DNA of 64,000 nucleotides, taken from Acidovorax sp. (GTDB lineage: Bacteria > Pseudomonadota > Gammaproteobacteria > Burkholderiales > Burkholderiaceae_C). Position 1 is the stretch's first letter, and every line of letters starts with the position of its first letter. Position numbers and translations under genes: made by a program. The stretch is from positions 1 to 64,000 of the forward strand of contig JAUXZO010000061.1 in assembly GCA_030692685.1 (NCBI GenBank), given 5' to 3'. Below are positions 26,071-36,343 of this stretch, piece after piece. The notes beneath the pieces were generated by a model, which searched no databases, was not told the DNA's origin, and worked only from the letters and a program-made list of their open reading frames with translations.

Positions 26071-27406
26071 GGTCGTTGGGGAGCGTGTCCGGCAAAGCAA
26101 TGGCGGCCAGCGGCAGTGTGATGGTGACTTCTGCCCCCCCTTGTGCCAGGTTGCGTGCGGCGACCGTGCCCCCCAGGGTGCGGGCCACGTTCATCGACAA
26201 AAACAGTCCCAGGCCGCCGCCCGGGCGCCCCTTGGTGGACTTGTAAGGGGTGCCAATCTGTTTCAGCACGGCGGGTGAGAAACCGGGGCCTTGGTCGCTC
26301 ACCACGATGTGCAGCACCTCGGCGTCGCTGGTTGCCTGCAGGCCCACCCAGTGGGGCGATGCATCGCGTGCATTGTCCAGCACATTGAAAACCATTTGCT
26401 CCAGCGTGGCATCGGCCACCATGGACCGGTCGTCCGCGATGTGGTTGTCAAACACGAACTGGTCGACCGACCGCGTGCCACGCCAGTCCTGCACCAGGGT
26501 GTCCAGAAACTGGCACACCGTGGTCTGGCTGGAATCTTCGCCGCGGGTCTCGCCTGCCGACAGCAGAATGCCGCTCACGATGGTTTTGCAGCGCTGCACC
26601 TGTGCTTCCATCTCGGCGATTTCTTCCTGCAGCACACGGTCGGTGGCCAGCGCGGGGATACGCCGCCAGTCACCCAGGATGACCGCCATGGTGGCCAGTG
26701 GTGTGCCCAGTTCGTGCGCGGCGCCGGAGGCCAGCAGGCCCATGCGCACGATGTGTTCTTCTTCCACCGCCCGCTGCCGCACTGCGGCCAGACGTGCATC
26801 GCGCTGGCGCAGGTTGTGACTGATGCGTGTGATGAAGATGACGACCAGGATGGCGTTGAGCACGAAGCACACCAAGAGGCCCAGCACGTAGGGGCTGGTC
26901 CAACCTTCATGCATGTTGGGCGCCAGCGGCAGGGGCTGGCTGTGCTGGGCCAGCAGCACCACACACGCGGATGTCAGAACGACGATGAACCAGATATAGC
27001 TGCCGCGCAGCAGCATGGCGCCCACCGCAATCTGCAGCAGGTACAGAAAAACGAACGGGTTGCTGATGCCGCCGCTCAGGTACAACTGCGCCGTCAAGGC
27101 GGCCACGTCGATCAGCAGGCCGATGAAGATCTCAACGTCGTGCACGCTGCGCCGCGTGCGCCAGCGCACCAGGCTGACGATGTTGAAGATCGCCATGCAG
27201 CCCACAATGGTGAGCATCTCCTGCATGGGCAGCGGCATGCCCAGGCCATAGTGGGTGGCCTCAATGGTGAGCAACTGCCCCACCACCGCAATCCAGCGTA
27301 GCTGGATTAATTGGTGCAGGTTTTTAAGGCCCGCGGTCGCAGTGGCAGAGCGGGCCTTGCTGAAGGGTCGCAGAGGGCGGGACACACGGTGACTGCTGCT
27401 GGTCAT
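26060..27406 (-). CDS. regB: Redox sensor histidine kinase RegB/PrrB/ActS
   Basis: A 448-residue kinase with six membrane helices (about residues 35-195), the ubiquinone-linked heptad GGISNPF (112-118), H-box GAAHELGTPLAT (H231) and a Cys at 273 in QRCKTIV, 42 residues after the His, matching the position of the redox-active Cys265 of Rhodobacter capsulatus RegB. So both known redox-sensing elements are present. The ATG at 27406 overlaps the SURF1 stop (ATGA) and is followed by regA. The 53 residues upstream in the open frame are discarded because they lie inside the SURF1 gene. Confidence 0.94.
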   Translation of the reverse strand: MTSSSHRVSRPLRPFSKARSATATAGLKNLHQLIQLRWIAVVGQLLTIEATHYGLGMPLPMQEMLTIVGCMAIFNIVSLVRWRTRRSVHDVEIFIGLLIDVAALTAQLYLSGGISNPFVFLYLLQIAVGAMLLRGSYIWFIVVLTSACVVLLAQHSQPLPLAPNMHEGWTSPYVLGLLVCFVLNAILVVIFITRISHNLRQRDARLAAVRQRAVEEEHIVRMGLLASGAAHELGTPLATMAVILGDWRRIPALATDRVLQEEIAEMEAQVQRCKTIVSGILLSAGETRGEDSSQTTVCQFLDTLVQDWRGTRSVDQFVFDNHIADDRSMVADATLEQMVFNVLDNARDASPHWVGLQATSDAEVLHIVVSDQGPGFSPAVLKQIGTPYKSTKGRPGGGLGLFLSMNVARTLGGTVAARNLAQGGAEVTITLPLAAIALPDTLPNDHGH

Positions 27407-28221
27407 GGGCGAGTGGGGTGGCGACTGCGGGCGCGCAGCCTGAGTTCGTAGCGTGCCACAACCACGCCGGCCCCTACAACCATGAGTGCCAAACCAAACC
27501 AGGTGAGGGCATAGACCAGGTGGCTGTTGGCAAAGCGCACTACGGTCAACCCCGTGCGTGGCCAAGGGCCAGCGGCTGCGGGGCGCTGCTCGGTGTTGGT
27601 GGCGCCTTGCGGGTTCGGAAAGCCCGCATCCACAAAATACGGTGCTGCGTTGGGCAGCTTCAGCGCCTGCGCCATGGCCGCCACATCGCGGGAATGCCAG
27701 CGTTGCTGGTCTGGGGCGTTGCGGCGCAAGAAGCCGCCGCCGGGTTCGCTGATGCGCACCAACCCCTCGATGGTGATGCGCTCACCGGTGCCGGTTTGTG
27801 GCGCGGGTGTCTGCCACTGCGTGCGCTGGTCCGCAGGCACGAAACCGCGGTTCACCCACACTTGCGTGTGGTCATCTTGCTGCAAAGGGGTCATCACCCA
27901 GAACCCGGCGCCGAGTTCTGTCGTGGCCTGGGTGAGCAGGGTTTTGGCGGGCAGCCAGTGCCCCGCCAGGCGCACCGCCCGGTATTCGTGGTCTGCCGCG
28001 TTGATCTGCGGCCATTGTGCGGGGGGCGGAGGCGCGCCAGGGGCGGCGTGGATGCGTTCGGTGGTTCGCTCAATGAGGTCGAGCTTCCAGGCCAGACGCT
28101 GCACCTGCCAAAGGCCCAAGGCAATGAACGCAGCGAACAGTGACACGCCCACCGCCCCGAGAACGGCCAGCATCCAGGTGGAGTTGGGGCGTTGGCGCCC
28201 CGTGTGTGCGGCGGAGTCCAC
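27403..28221 (-). CDS. SURF1-family oxidase assembly protein
   Basis: A 272-residue protein with membrane helices at both ends (VLGAVGVSLFAAFIALGLWQ; VYALTWFGLALMVVGAGVVV) and SURF1 motifs: LGLWQVQRL, HEYRAVRLAGHW and WVNRGFVPADQR. SURF1 helps insert haem into the catalytic subunit of haem-copper oxidases. Paracoccus has a separate version serving a quinol oxidase, and the position here, directly after cyoD, suggests the same. Translation probably starts at a GTG (28221); an ATG at 28173 (MLAVLGAV) is possible. It overlaps regB by four bases. Confidence 0.9.
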   Translation of the reverse strand: MDSAAHTGRQRPNSTWMLAVLGAVGVSLFAAFIALGLWQVQRLAWKLDLIERTTERIHAAPGAPPPPAQWPQINAADHEYRAVRLAGHWLPAKTLLTQATTELGAGFWVMTPLQQDDHTQVWVNRGFVPADQRTQWQTPAPQTGTGERITIEGLVRISEPGGGFLRRNAPDQQRWHSRDVAAMAQALKLPNAAPYFVDAGFPNPQGATNTEQRPAAAGPWPRTGLTVVRFANSHLVYALTWFGLALMVVGAGVVVARYELRLRARSRHPTRP

Positions 28222-28239
28222 CAGAAACGGAATGGTTGC

Positions 28240-28692
28240 TTACGGCGAAGAGCGCAGATCTGCGCCCGCCGGGGGCATGCCCGGCATGGCGGGATGGTCC
28301 GGCATCATGTTGGCGTTCATGTGGAACATCACCCACAGCGTGCCTGCAATGGTGATGGCCACAAACACCACGGTAAAGATGGTGGCCAGCAGGGTCCAGC
28401 CGCCCTCGACCTTGCCGTTCATGTGCAGGAAAAACACCATGTGCACCAGGATCTGGATGACGGCAAAGCCGCCCAGCACCAGCACGGCGGTGTTGCGGTC
28501 GGCAATCACCTTGGCCATGACCAGCCAGAACGGAATGGCCGTGAGGATGATGGACAGCACAAAGCCCGTCATGTAGCCCGAGAACGTGCTGTGCGGCTCG
28601 TTGGCATCGTGATGGTGGCTATCACCCCCATGCCCGTGCCCGCCGTGCTCACTGTGATGGCCGTGTGCGTGTGTTGTGTTTTGCGCGCTCAT
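28240..28692 (-). CDS. cyoD: Cytochrome bo3 quinol oxidase subunit IV
   Basis: A 150-residue protein with three membrane helices (FSGYMTGFVLSIILTAIPFW; TAVLVLGGFAVIQILVHMVF; LLATIFTVVFVAITIAGTLW), the normal CyoD core. The N-terminal 33 residues are very His-rich (HAHGHHSEHGGHGHGG), longer than in E. coli CyoD, and could bind metal; this is an inference. The gene begins immediately after the cyoC stop (TAAATG). Confidence 0.93.
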   Translation of the reverse strand: MSAQNTTHAHGHHSEHGGHGHGGDSHHHDANEPHSTFSGYMTGFVLSIILTAIPFWLVMAKVIADRNTAVLVLGGFAVIQILVHMVFFLHMNGKVEGGWTLLATIFTVVFVAITIAGTLWVMFHMNANMMPDHPAMPGMPPAGADLRSSP

Positions 28693-29325
28693 TTACAGCA
28701 CTCCCATCAGGTACACAAAGGTAAAGACGCCAATCCAGACCACGTCCAAAAAGTGCCAAAACATCGACAGGCACATCAGACGGCGGGTGTTCTCGGGGAT
28801 GAGGCCGTGTTTTTTGATTTGCATCATCAGAACCACCAACCAGATCAGACCGAACGTAACGTGCAGGCCGTGGGTGCCCACCAGCGTGAAAAAGGCCGAC
28901 AGAAAGGCACTGCGCTGGGGCGTGGCGCCCTGGTGGATCAGGTGATAGAACTCATAGAGTTCCAGGGCCAGAAAGCACAGACCGAAGAAACCCGTGACCG
29001 CCAGCCATAGCAGCGTGCCGTTCACGTCCTTTTTCTGCTTGCGCAGCATGGCAAAGCCGAAGGTGATGGACGACAGCAGCAAAAACGCCGTGTTGATGGC
29101 CACCAGCGTCAGGTCGAACAGCTGCGCGCCCGTGGGGCCCGCCGCGTAGTTGCGGCCCAGCACGCCGTAGGTGGCAAACAAGGCCGCAAAGATGAGGCAG
29201 TCGCTCATCAGGTACAGCCAAAAGCCCAGGGCCGTGCCGTTTTCAGGATGGGGCTCGTGCGCGAGGTGATAGTCGCGCGGTGCCAGGGCGCCAGCGGCGC
29301 CTGCTTGGATGCGAATTTCAGACAT
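28693..29325 (-). CDS. cyoC: Cytochrome bo3 quinol oxidase subunit III
   Basis: A 210-residue subunit with five membrane helices. Recognisable stretches are [40 protein letters not shown] and [20 protein letters not shown], typical of CyoC. The first eight bases overlap the end of cyoB. It stabilises the haem-copper core in the inner membrane. Confidence 0.96.
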   Translation of the reverse strand: MSEIRIQAGAAGALAPRDYHLAHEPHPENGTALGFWLYLMSDCLIFAALFATYGVLGRNYAAGPTGAQLFDLTLVAINTAFLLLSSITFGFAMLRKQKKDVNGTLLWLAVTGFFGLCFLALELYEFYHLIHQGATPQRSAFLSAFFTLVGTHGLHVTFGLIWLVVLMMQIKKHGLIPENTRRLMCLSMFWHFLDVVWIGVFTFVYLMGVL

Positions 29326-31333
29326 GGCGGGCCAGTTGCAGAGTGCGGGCTTCTTCGGTGGAAATCACTTCGGACGCTGGAATGTAGAAGTCACGCTTGT
29401 AGTTGAACGTGTGGATGATGGCCGCGAGCAGCAGGACCGCAAACGACACACCGGCCAGCAGCCACATGTGCCAGATCAGCGCAAAGCCGAACACCAGCGA
29501 CAGGGCCGAGATCACCGCGCCCGAACCCGTATTGGCAGGCATGTGGATGGGCGCAAAGCCTACCAGCGGGCGCTGGTAGCCGTGCTTCTTCATGTCCCAC
29601 CAGGCATCGATTTCGTGCACCACGGGTGTGAATGCAAAGTTGTAGCTGGGTGGTGGAGACGAAGTGGCCCATTCCAGCGTGCGCGCGTCCCAGGGGTCGC
29701 CGGTCCAGTCGCGCAACTGGTCGCGCTTGAGGTAACTCACCACGATCTGGATCAGGAAGCAGGCGATGCCCAGCGCAATCATGAAGGCGCCGAACGCAGC
29801 GATCTGGAACCAGATCTGCAGGGACTGGTCTTCAAAGTGGTTGGCGCGGCGCGTAACACCCATCAGGCCCAGCACATACAGCGGTCCAAACGCCACCCAG
29901 AAGCCCACCACCCACAGCCAGAATGAGCGCACGCCCCAGGTGCGATCAAGCTTGTAGCCAAAGGCCTTGGGGTACCAGTAGTTGATGCCGGCAAACAGGC
30001 CAAACAGCACGCCGCCAATGATCACGTTGTGGAAGTGGGCAATCAGGAACAGGCTGTTGTGCAGCACGAAGTCGGCCGGGGGTACGGCCAGCAGCACACC
30101 TGTCATGCCGCCAATGGCAAAGGTGATCATGAAGGCCACGGTCCACATCATGGGCAGCTCAAAACGGATGCGGCCCTTGTACATGGTGAACAGCCAGTTG
30201 AAGATCTTCGCACCCGTCGGGATCGAAATGATCATCGTCGTGATGCCAAAGAACGTATTCACGCTGGCGCCCGAACCCATGGTGAAGAAATGGTGCAGCC
30301 ACACCAGGTACGACAAGATGGTGATCACCACTGTGGCGTAGACCATGGAGGTGTAGCCAAACAGGCGCTTCTTGCAGAACGTGGCCACCACTTCAGAGAA
30401 GATGCCAAAGCAGGGCAGGATCAGGATGTAGACCTCGGGGTGGCCCCAGATCCAGATCAGGTTCACGTACAGCATGGGGTTGCCGCCCAGCTCGTTGGTG
30501 AAGAAGTTGGTGCCGATGTAGCGGTCCAGCGACATCAGGACCAGTGCGGCCGTCAGCACGGGGAAGGACGCCACGATGAGTGCGTTGGTGCACAGGGCCG
30601 TCCACACGAAGACGGGCATCTTCATCAAGCTCATTCCGGGCGCGCGCATCTTGATGATGGTCACGATCAGGTTGATGCCAGAGAGTGTGGTGCCCACCCC
30701 CGCAATCTGCAGTGCCCAGATGTAGTAGTCGAGCCCGGTACTGGCGCTCTGCGCCCCCAGGTTCGAGAGTGCCAGCCAGCCCGAGGTAGAGAACTCACCC
30801 AGGAACAGCGAAACCATCACCAGCACCGCACCCGCCGTGGTCATCCAGAAGCTGAAGTTGTTCAGGAAAGGGAACGACACATCGCGTGCGCCGATCTGCA
30901 GCGGGATGAGGTAGTTCATCAGACCCGTGACCAGCGGCATGGCGACGAAGAAGATCATGATCACGCCGTGCGCCGTGAAGATCTGGTCGTAGTGATGGGG
31001 CGGCAGATAACCCATGTTGTCGCCAAAGGCCATGGCCTGCTGCAGTCGCATCATCACCGCGTCGGCGAAACCACGCATCAGCATGACGATGCCCAGAATC
31101 ATGTACATGATCCCGATCTTTTTGTGGTCGATGCTGCAGATCCAGTCGCGCCACAGCGGGCCCCATAGTCGGAACTTGGTGATGCCCGCCATGACTGCGA
31201 TGCCGCCCAGTACGACGGAGATGAAGGTCCACAGCACGATGGGCTCATGTGCCATCGGGACGACGTCCCAATTGAGGCGGCCCAGCGCCCAGTGGGCGGG
31301 GGAGGCGGTTTCGGAGGACATAGTGAGGCTCAT
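29318..31333 (-). CDS. cyoB: Cytochrome bo3 quinol oxidase subunit I
   Basis: A 671-residue catalytic subunit. The haem b and o ligands and the CuB site are visible: [10 protein letters not shown] (low-spin haem His), GHPEVYIL (CuB His with cross-linked Tyr), WLHHFFTMG (two CuB His) and [12 protein letters not shown] (both haem His). It reduces oxygen to water with ubiquinol electrons and pumps protons. The length and the extra terminal helices match CyoB rather than cytochrome c oxidase. The start overlaps the cyoA stop (ATGA). Confidence 0.98.
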   Translation of the reverse strand: MSLTMSSETASPAHWALGRLNWDVVPMAHEPIVLWTFISVVLGGIAVMAGITKFRLWGPLWRDWICSIDHKKIGIMYMILGIVMLMRGFADAVMMRLQQAMAFGDNMGYLPPHHYDQIFTAHGVIMIFFVAMPLVTGLMNYLIPLQIGARDVSFPFLNNFSFWMTTAGAVLVMVSLFLGEFSTSGWLALSNLGAQSASTGLDYYIWALQIAGVGTTLSGINLIVTIIKMRAPGMSLMKMPVFVWTALCTNALIVASFPVLTAALVLMSLDRYIGTNFFTNELGGNPMLYVNLIWIWGHPEVYILILPCFGIFSEVVATFCKKRLFGYTSMVYATVVITILSYLVWLHHFFTMGSGASVNTFFGITTMIISIPTGAKIFNWLFTMYKGRIRFELPMMWTVAFMITFAIGGMTGVLLAVPPADFVLHNSLFLIAHFHNVIIGGVLFGLFAGINYWYPKAFGYKLDRTWGVRSFWLWVVGFWVAFGPLYVLGLMGVTRRANHFEDQSLQIWFQIAAFGAFMIALGIACFLIQIVVSYLKRDQLRDWTGDPWDARTLEWATSSPPPSYNFAFTPVVHEIDAWWDMKKHGYQRPLVGFAPIHMPANTGSGAVISALSLVFGFALIWHMWLLAGVSFAVLLLAAIIHTFNYKRDFYIPASEVISTEEARTLQLARHV

Positions 31334-32400
31334 TGGCGGGTGCTCGTGCTTTGGGCAGGTGCGGGTGCAATGCGGGTTTCGAGGGTGGCGACCACCTCAG
31401 CGGCGTTCTGGGCGGTGCACACGTCTTGCGGAAGGTTCAGGCCCGCGGCCCGCACGTAGGCATCGCCGCCCAGTGCGTCAATGGCCATCATGTGGTGCAT
31501 GCACATCTTTCCGTCTTCGACGCAGCGGTTAAGCACCTTGTCGTACAGGCCTTCTTCCACCGATGAGAAGTGCTGCACGGGGTCGCGCTCGCTTGGTTTC
31601 ACCAAGTTCAGATAGGTGCTCTTGTCCAGAGGTTTGCCGTCGGTCTTGGCTTTTTGCACCCACTGGGCAAAGTCGCCGTCGCTCAAGCCGTGGAACTTGA
31701 AGGTCATGCCCGAGAAGCCTGCGCCGCTGTAGTGGGACGACATGCCCTTGAACACGCCTGGCTTGTTGATCACCGCGTTCAGCTCGGTCTGCATGCCGGG
31801 CATGGCGTAGATCATTCCAGCCAAGTCGGGCACGTAAAACGCGTTCATGGTGGACGTCGCGGTCAGTTTGAACAAAATGGGGCGATCCACCGGCGCAGCC
31901 ACTTCGTTGACGGTGGCAATGCCTAGTTCTGGGTAGAAGAACAACCATTTCCAGTCCATGGCAACCACTTGAACCTCCAGCGGCTTGACGTGAGGCGCCA
32001 GCGGGCGTTGGGCGTCGATACGGTCCAGCGGCCGGTAGGGGTCGAGCTTGTGCGTGGCGATCCAGGTGATGGCACCAAGCGCGATGATGATGAGCAGCGG
32101 CACCGTCCAGATCACCAACTCCAGAGTGGTGGAGTGGTGCCACTCGGGGTCGTAGTCGGCCTCGGTATTGGCAGCGTTGTTCTGGCGGTACTTCCAGGCA
32201 AACCACAGAGTGAGGGCGATCACCGGCACGATGATCAGCAGCATCAGCAAGGTGGCGGTGATGACCAACTGGCCTTGCTGGGCAGCGATATCTCCGGCCG
32301 GGTTGAGAACGACGGCCTTGCTGCAACCGGTGAGAAGTCCGGTAGCCAGGGCGGTCGCGGCAAGCCAGGCGAGCCTGCGGGGTTCCTTGGTATGGTGCAT
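31330..32400 (-). CDS. cyoA: Cytochrome bo3 quinol oxidase subunit II (lipoprotein)
   Basis: A 356-residue lipoprotein: signal sequence with lipobox LLTGC, two membrane helices, and a periplasmic cupredoxin domain ([36 protein letters not shown]) without the Cys/His ligands of CuA, which marks a quinol rather than cytochrome c oxidase. The long C-terminal part ends with extra Cys residues ([14 protein letters not shown]), as in other CyoA proteins. The ATG at 32400 gives the right signal peptide; the longer open frame covers the promoter region. First gene of the cyoABCD-SURF1-regBA run. Confidence 0.96.
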   Translation of the reverse strand: MHHTKEPRRLAWLAATALATGLLTGCSKAVVLNPAGDIAAQQGQLVITATLLMLLIIVPVIALTLWFAWKYRQNNAANTEADYDPEWHHSTTLELVIWTVPLLIIIALGAITWIATHKLDPYRPLDRIDAQRPLAPHVKPLEVQVVAMDWKWLFFYPELGIATVNEVAAPVDRPILFKLTATSTMNAFYVPDLAGMIYAMPGMQTELNAVINKPGVFKGMSSHYSGAGFSGMTFKFHGLSDGDFAQWVQKAKTDGKPLDKSTYLNLVKPSERDPVQHFSSVEEGLYDKVLNRCVEDGKMCMHHMMAIDALGGDAYVRAAGLNLPQDVCTAQNAAEVVATLETRIAPAPAQSTSTRQ

Positions 32401-32465
32401 GCGGGGGGCGCGACGAAAGGAGTTAGGTGTAAACACGAATGACTGGACCACTGCACTGTAGTAGC

Positions 32466-32516
32466 CCCACCAAATTTGTCGATTGGACATTTTGTCCAAG
32501 ATCAAAGTTTGGTGGG
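32466..32516. promoter_or_regulatory. Concentric double palindrome between cyoA and the transporter
   Basis: An inner palindrome TTGGACATTTTGTCCAA (32483-32499) and outer arms CCCACCAAA (32466-32474) and TTTGGTGGG (32508-32516) share the same centre, 32491. It lies about 90 bp before the cyoA start in the 303-bp divergent gap, so it may be an operator for either gene. A 14-bp partial FNR-like half-site (TTGAT) overlaps it on the minus strand, too weak to call. Confidence 0.55.
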
Positions 32517-32703
32517 TTTGGCGCAGGGTCGGGTCACCCAGATGCCTCTCTCGTCTTGCCACACAGGGTTTTGCTGGTGCTTTTGGGGCTGGAAGTGCTG
32601 GTCTATCAGGGTTTTCCTACGCTTTCTGGTGGCAAATCGCACTTGTGACGAGCGGCGGTGCAGGGTAGAACTGAGGCAAGGTTTTCAATTGAGGAATGTC
32701 GAT

Positions 32704-34038
32704 ATGGCTGGTCAAGGTTCTGTGGCGCTGGATGCGCCAGGGTTTGAGGGTGAGGGTTCGCTGGCGAGGGCCCATACGGACGAGGATGTCACCCCCGGCG
32801 AGATCGCGGTGGGCGTCATCATTGGCCGGTCGTCCGAATATTTCGACTTCTTTGTGTTCGGTATTGCCAGCGTGCTGGTGTTTCCGTCGCTGTTGTTCCC
32901 GTTTTTGTCGCGCTTGGACGGCACGTTGGCTGCTTTTGCCATCTTTTCCGTCGCTTTTGTGGCGCGCCCGTTTGGCACCGCCATTTCGATGGCCGTTCAG
33001 CGGCGCTGGGGGCGAGGTACCAAGCTGACCATGGCGCTGTTTTTGCTGGGGGCCAGTACCGCGGGTATGGCATTTTTGCCAAGTTACGCTTCAGCGGGCA
33101 CGATTGCCATCGTGGCACTGGTGGTGTTGCGCATCGGCCAGGGGCTGGCGATGGGCGGGTCTTGGGACGGTTTGCCGTCGCTGCTGGCCTTGAGCGCCCC
33201 CAAGGAGCGCCGGGGCTGGTTTGCCATGATTGGCCAGCTGGGGGCTCCCATCGGGTTTGTGCTGGCCGCCAGCCTGTTTGCCTATCTGTACAGCAGCCTG
33301 AGCGTGGCTGAGTTTCTGGATTGGGGCTGGCGTTATCCGTTTTTTGTAGCCTTCGCTATCAACGTGGTGGCCCTGTTTGCCCGCCTGCGCTTAGTGGTGG
33401 GCCAGTCGTATGCCGAACTGCTGCAACAACTGGAGCTGCAACCCGTGGGCGTGACCCGCGTGATGCGCGATGAAGGGCGCAATGTGCTGCTGGGGGCCTT
33501 TGCAGCGCTGGCCAGTTTCGCCTTGTTCCATCTGGCCACGGTGTTTCCGCTGTCGTGGATCGCCATGTACTCCGAGCAATCCATCACCGAGGTGCTGAGC
33601 GTGCAGATCGTCGGCGCATTTTTGGCCGCTGGCGCCATCATGGTGTCAGGCTGGCTGGCCGACCGCGTGGGCCGCCGCAATCTGCTGGGCACCATGGCGC
33701 TATTTATTGGGGCGTTCAGCTTGGTGACGCCGTGGCTGCTGGGGGCCGGCCAAGTGGGTAACAACGTGTTTCTGTTGGTGAGCTTTGTGCTGCTGGGCCT
33801 TTCGTACGGGCAGGCATCGGGCACCGTTACCGCCAATTTCTCACCGCAGTACCGCTATACCGGCGCTGCGCTGTCGGCTGACCTGGCTTGGTTGGTGGGT
33901 GCCGGTTTTGCACCGCTGGTGGCGCTGGCGCTTTCGGCCAAGTTTGGGCTGGGGGCCGTGTCGTTGTACCTGCTGTCGGGTGTGGTGTGCACCCTGGTCG
34001 CCTTGCGCATCAATCGGCGGATTGAGCGCAAGGAATAA
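32704..34038 (+). CDS. MFS transporter, metabolite:H+ symporter type
   Basis: A 444-residue membrane protein with twelve predicted helices. SSEYFDFFVFGIASVLVFPS in the first helix and GRSS before it resemble the MHS subfamily (ProP, KgtP, ShiA), which bring in organic acids or osmolytes with protons; a conserved WLADRVGRRNLLG loop lies between helices 8 and 9. Substrate is unknown. The ATG at 32704 is chosen since upstream codons lie in the regulatory gap. Divergent from cyoA. Confidence 0.85.
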   Translation: MAGQGSVALDAPGFEGEGSLARAHTDEDVTPGEIAVGVIIGRSSEYFDFFVFGIASVLVFPSLLFPFLSRLDGTLAAFAIFSVAFVARPFGTAISMAVQRRWGRGTKLTMALFLLGASTAGMAFLPSYASAGTIAIVALVVLRIGQGLAMGGSWDGLPSLLALSAPKERRGWFAMIGQLGAPIGFVLAASLFAYLYSSLSVAEFLDWGWRYPFFVAFAINVVALFARLRLVVGQSYAELLQQLELQPVGVTRVMRDEGRNVLLGAFAALASFALFHLATVFPLSWIAMYSEQSITEVLSVQIVGAFLAAGAIMVSGWLADRVGRRNLLGTMALFIGAFSLVTPWLLGAGQVGNNVFLLVSFVLLGLSYGQASGTVTANFSPQYRYTGAALSADLAWLVGAGFAPLVALALSAKFGLGAVSLYLLSGVVCTLVALRINRRIERKE

Positions 34039-34112
34039 ATGCGAGGAGGCGGTCGCACGGGGCCGTCCGTCCGCACCCAGGCGTTGCGGCACAAAGCCAA
34101 GTAAGCGGGCGC

Positions 34113-34571
34113 TTACTTGGCGTAAGGGTCTGCAAACCCCAGTTCCTTCATGATGTCCGTCTCATAGGCTTCCATCTCGTCGGCATCCGCCGCGCTGGTT
34201 TCATGGTCCCAGCCCTGGGCATGCAGCGCGCCGTGCACCAGCAGGTGCGCGTAGTGTTCTTCCAGACTTTTATTTTGTTCGCGCGCCTCACGCTCGACCA
34301 CGGGCGCACACAACACCAGGTCGGCGGTCACCACCGGCTCTTGCGTGTAGTCAAACGTGAGTACGTTGGTGGCGTAGTCTTTCTTGCGAAAGTCGCGGTT
34401 CAGTTGCTGGCCTTCCTCAGCGCCGACGATGCGTACGGTGATCTCCGCGTCGGTGGCCAGCGCGTGGCGAATCCAGCGCGTGACCTTGTGGCGCGGCAAC
34501 ACGGCGCGGTGAGCCGACACGTCTGCAAAACGGCCAAACTGCAGCGATAGGGCGAGTTGTTGGAGAGGCAT
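34113..34571 (-). CDS. ybeY: Endoribonuclease YbeY (rRNA maturation)
   Basis: A 152-residue zinc-dependent RNase with the signature HGALHAQGWDH (H113, H117, H123) and the preceding NRDFRKKDYATNVLTFDY. YbeY matures 16S rRNA 3' ends and takes part in ribosome quality control. It follows phoH on the same strand, the usual order, but the two are separated by 69 bp holding a palindromic repeat. Confidence 0.96.
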   Translation of the reverse strand: MPLQQLALSLQFGRFADVSAHRAVLPRHKVTRWIRHALATDAEITVRIVGAEEGQQLNRDFRKKDYATNVLTFDYTQEPVVTADLVLCAPVVEREAREQNKSLEEHYAHLLVHGALHAQGWDHETSAADADEMEAYETDIMKELGFADPYAK

Positions 34572-34576
34572 TTATG

Positions 34577-34630
34577 GTCTTTTTGGCCTCTAGCGCTTTA
34601 CCCACAAGCGCTAGTAGCTATGAAAATATG
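34577..34630. repeat. Copy of the dispersed palindromic repeat inside the phoH-ybeY operon
   Basis: CTAGCGCTT, loop TACCCAC and AAGCGCTAG, followed by TAGCTATGAAAATATGAG. It fills the gap between the two genes, so any hairpin would be in the intercistronic mRNA. Confidence 0.85.
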
Positions 34631-34640
34631 AGCGAAAGTG

Positions 34641-35591
34641 TTATCTGCGTGCAGGTGTGGAGCGGCGGGGTGCGTCGTAGGCGTCCACAATGCGCGCGAC
34701 CAGCGGGTGGCGCACCACGTCGGCACTGGTGAACCGCGTCATGGCAATGCCCTTGACGCGTTTCAACACATGTTCGGCGTCGATCAGCCCGCTCATGGCG
34801 CCTTTGGGCAGGTCGATTTGGGTCACGTCGCCCGTGACCACGGCGCGCGCGCCAAAGCCGATGCGGGTCAAAAACATCTTCATCTGCTCGGGCGTGGTGT
34901 TCTGCGCTTCGTCCAGGATCACAAACGCGTTGTTCAGCGTGCGCCCGCGCATGAAGGCCAGCGGCGCAATCTCGATCGCGTTGCGCTCAAACGCCTTCTG
35001 CACCTTGTCATGGCCCATCAGCTCATACAGCGCGTCGTACAAGGGGCGCAGGTACGGATCCACCTTTTGCGCCAGATCGCCGGGAAGAAAGCCAAGGCGC
35101 TCACCTGCCTCTACCGCAGGGCGGGTCAACACGATGCGCTGCACGGTGCTGCGCTCCAGGGCATCCACGGCGCAGGCCACAGCCAAATACGTTTTGCCCG
35201 TGCCCGCCGGGCCGATGCCAAACGTGATGTCGTGGGAGGCAATGTTCTGCAGGTACAGGTTCTGTGTGGGCGTGCGCCCGCGCAGATCGGCGCGGCGGGT
35301 GTTCAGGATGATCGCGTCGTCAGGTGTCTGCAACAGTTCGCTGTCGCCCGCCAGCATCAGCTGGATGGTGTCCTCGGTGATGGGGCGCTCGGCCATTTCG
35401 TACAGCGCTTGCAGCAGCTCCATGGCCTGCGTGGCCTTGGCCTTGGGGCCGTCCACCTTGAACTGCTCGTGCCGGTGCGCAATGCTCACCGACAGCGCCA
35501 CTTCGATGGTCCGCAGATGCGCGTCGGCCGGACCACACAGGTTGGTGAGCCGGGGGTTGTTGTGGGGGGTGAAGGTGTGGCGCAGGATCAC
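34641..35591 (-). CDS. PhoH-like ATPase (YbeZ)
   Basis: A 316-residue P-loop protein: Walker [14 protein letters not shown], Walker [14 protein letters not shown] and [12 protein letters not shown]. PhoH/YbeZ proteins are RNA-associated ATPases acting with YbeY. The start is set at a GTG (35591, [12 protein letters not shown]), matching the usual family N-terminus; the open frame reaches a TTG at 35642. It diverges from ruvA. Confidence 0.94.
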   Translation of the reverse strand: MILRHTFTPHNNPRLTNLCGPADAHLRTIEVALSVSIAHRHEQFKVDGPKAKATQAMELLQALYEMAERPITEDTIQLMLAGDSELLQTPDDAIILNTRRADLRGRTPTQNLYLQNIASHDITFGIGPAGTGKTYLAVACAVDALERSTVQRIVLTRPAVEAGERLGFLPGDLAQKVDPYLRPLYDALYELMGHDKVQKAFERNAIEIAPLAFMRGRTLNNAFVILDEAQNTTPEQMKMFLTRIGFGARAVVTGDVTQIDLPKGAMSGLIDAEHVLKRVKGIAMTRFTSADVVRHPLVARIVDAYDAPRRSTPARR

Positions 35592-35670
35592 GCGGATAAT
35601 TCCAGTCAGGCAATCGAGAACACGGCAAAAACGGAGCTGCAAATGTTGCAGCTACCGACAAAGGACACCC

Positions 35671-36246
35671 ATGATAGGCAAATTGACCGGCACCCTGCTG
35701 GAGAAGAACCCCCCGGAGGTGCTGGTGGACTGCCAGGGCGTCGGCTACGAGGTATATGTGCCCATGAGCACGTTTTACAACCTGCCACCCTTGGGCGATC
35801 GGGTAAGCCTGCTGACCCAGTTCATCGTGCGGGAGGACGCGCAGCTGCTGTATGGCTTTGCCACGGCGCCAGAGCGCCAGGCGTTTCGTGAACTTATCAA
35901 GATCTCTGGCGTGGGGCCGCGCACGGCTCTGTCGGTGTTGAGTGGCATGGGCGTCGCCGACCTGGCCCAGGCGATTTCGCTGCAGGAAGCCGGGCGCCTG
36001 GTCAAAGTGCCGGGCATCGGCAAGAAGACGGCCGAGCGACTGCTGCTGGAGCTCAAAGGCAAGCTGGGCGCGGACATCGGTGTCACCCACGGCGCTGCGC
36101 ACAGCGATGCACAGGCAGACATTCTGCAGGCCCTGCTGGCGCTGGGTTACAACGACAAGGAGGCGGCGGCTGCGCTCAAGGCCTTGCCGCCAGACGTGGG
36201 TGTTAGCGACGGTATTAAGCTGGCGCTCAAGGCGCTGGCGCGCTGA
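35671..36246 (+). CDS. ruvA: Holliday junction DNA helicase subunit RuvA
   Basis: A 191-residue protein beginning [20 protein letters not shown], with the two helix-hairpin-helix motifs [16 protein letters not shown] and [17 protein letters not shown], and the C-terminal RuvB-contact domain ([20 protein letters not shown]). RuvA tetramers bind four-way junctions and load RuvB. The ATG at 35671 is the standard start; the open frame upstream is the phoH gene's other strand. Confidence 0.97.
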   Translation: MIGKLTGTLLEKNPPEVLVDCQGVGYEVYVPMSTFYNLPPLGDRVSLLTQFIVREDAQLLYGFATAPERQAFRELIKISGVGPRTALSVLSGMGVADLAQAISLQEAGRLVKVPGIGKKTAERLLLELKGKLGADIGVTHGAAHSDAQADILQALLALGYNDKEAAAALKALPPDVGVSDGIKLALKALAR

Positions 36247-36343
36247 TAATCCAAAAGACGCCCTACGAATTCGCCGCGGTTGCTGCGGCCCTTGGTTGCG
36301 GTATCGACATGTGGCCGTGCACTAGTTGAGCAAAGGACTTGAA

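Noticed and set aside
32495-32512. FNR-like site before cyoA
   Set aside because: Only one half (TTGAT on the minus strand) fits; the other half departs from ATCAA.
34690-35670. Extension of the ruvA frame upstream
   Set aside because: Antisense to the PhoH-like gene; RuvA begins at MIGKLTG.
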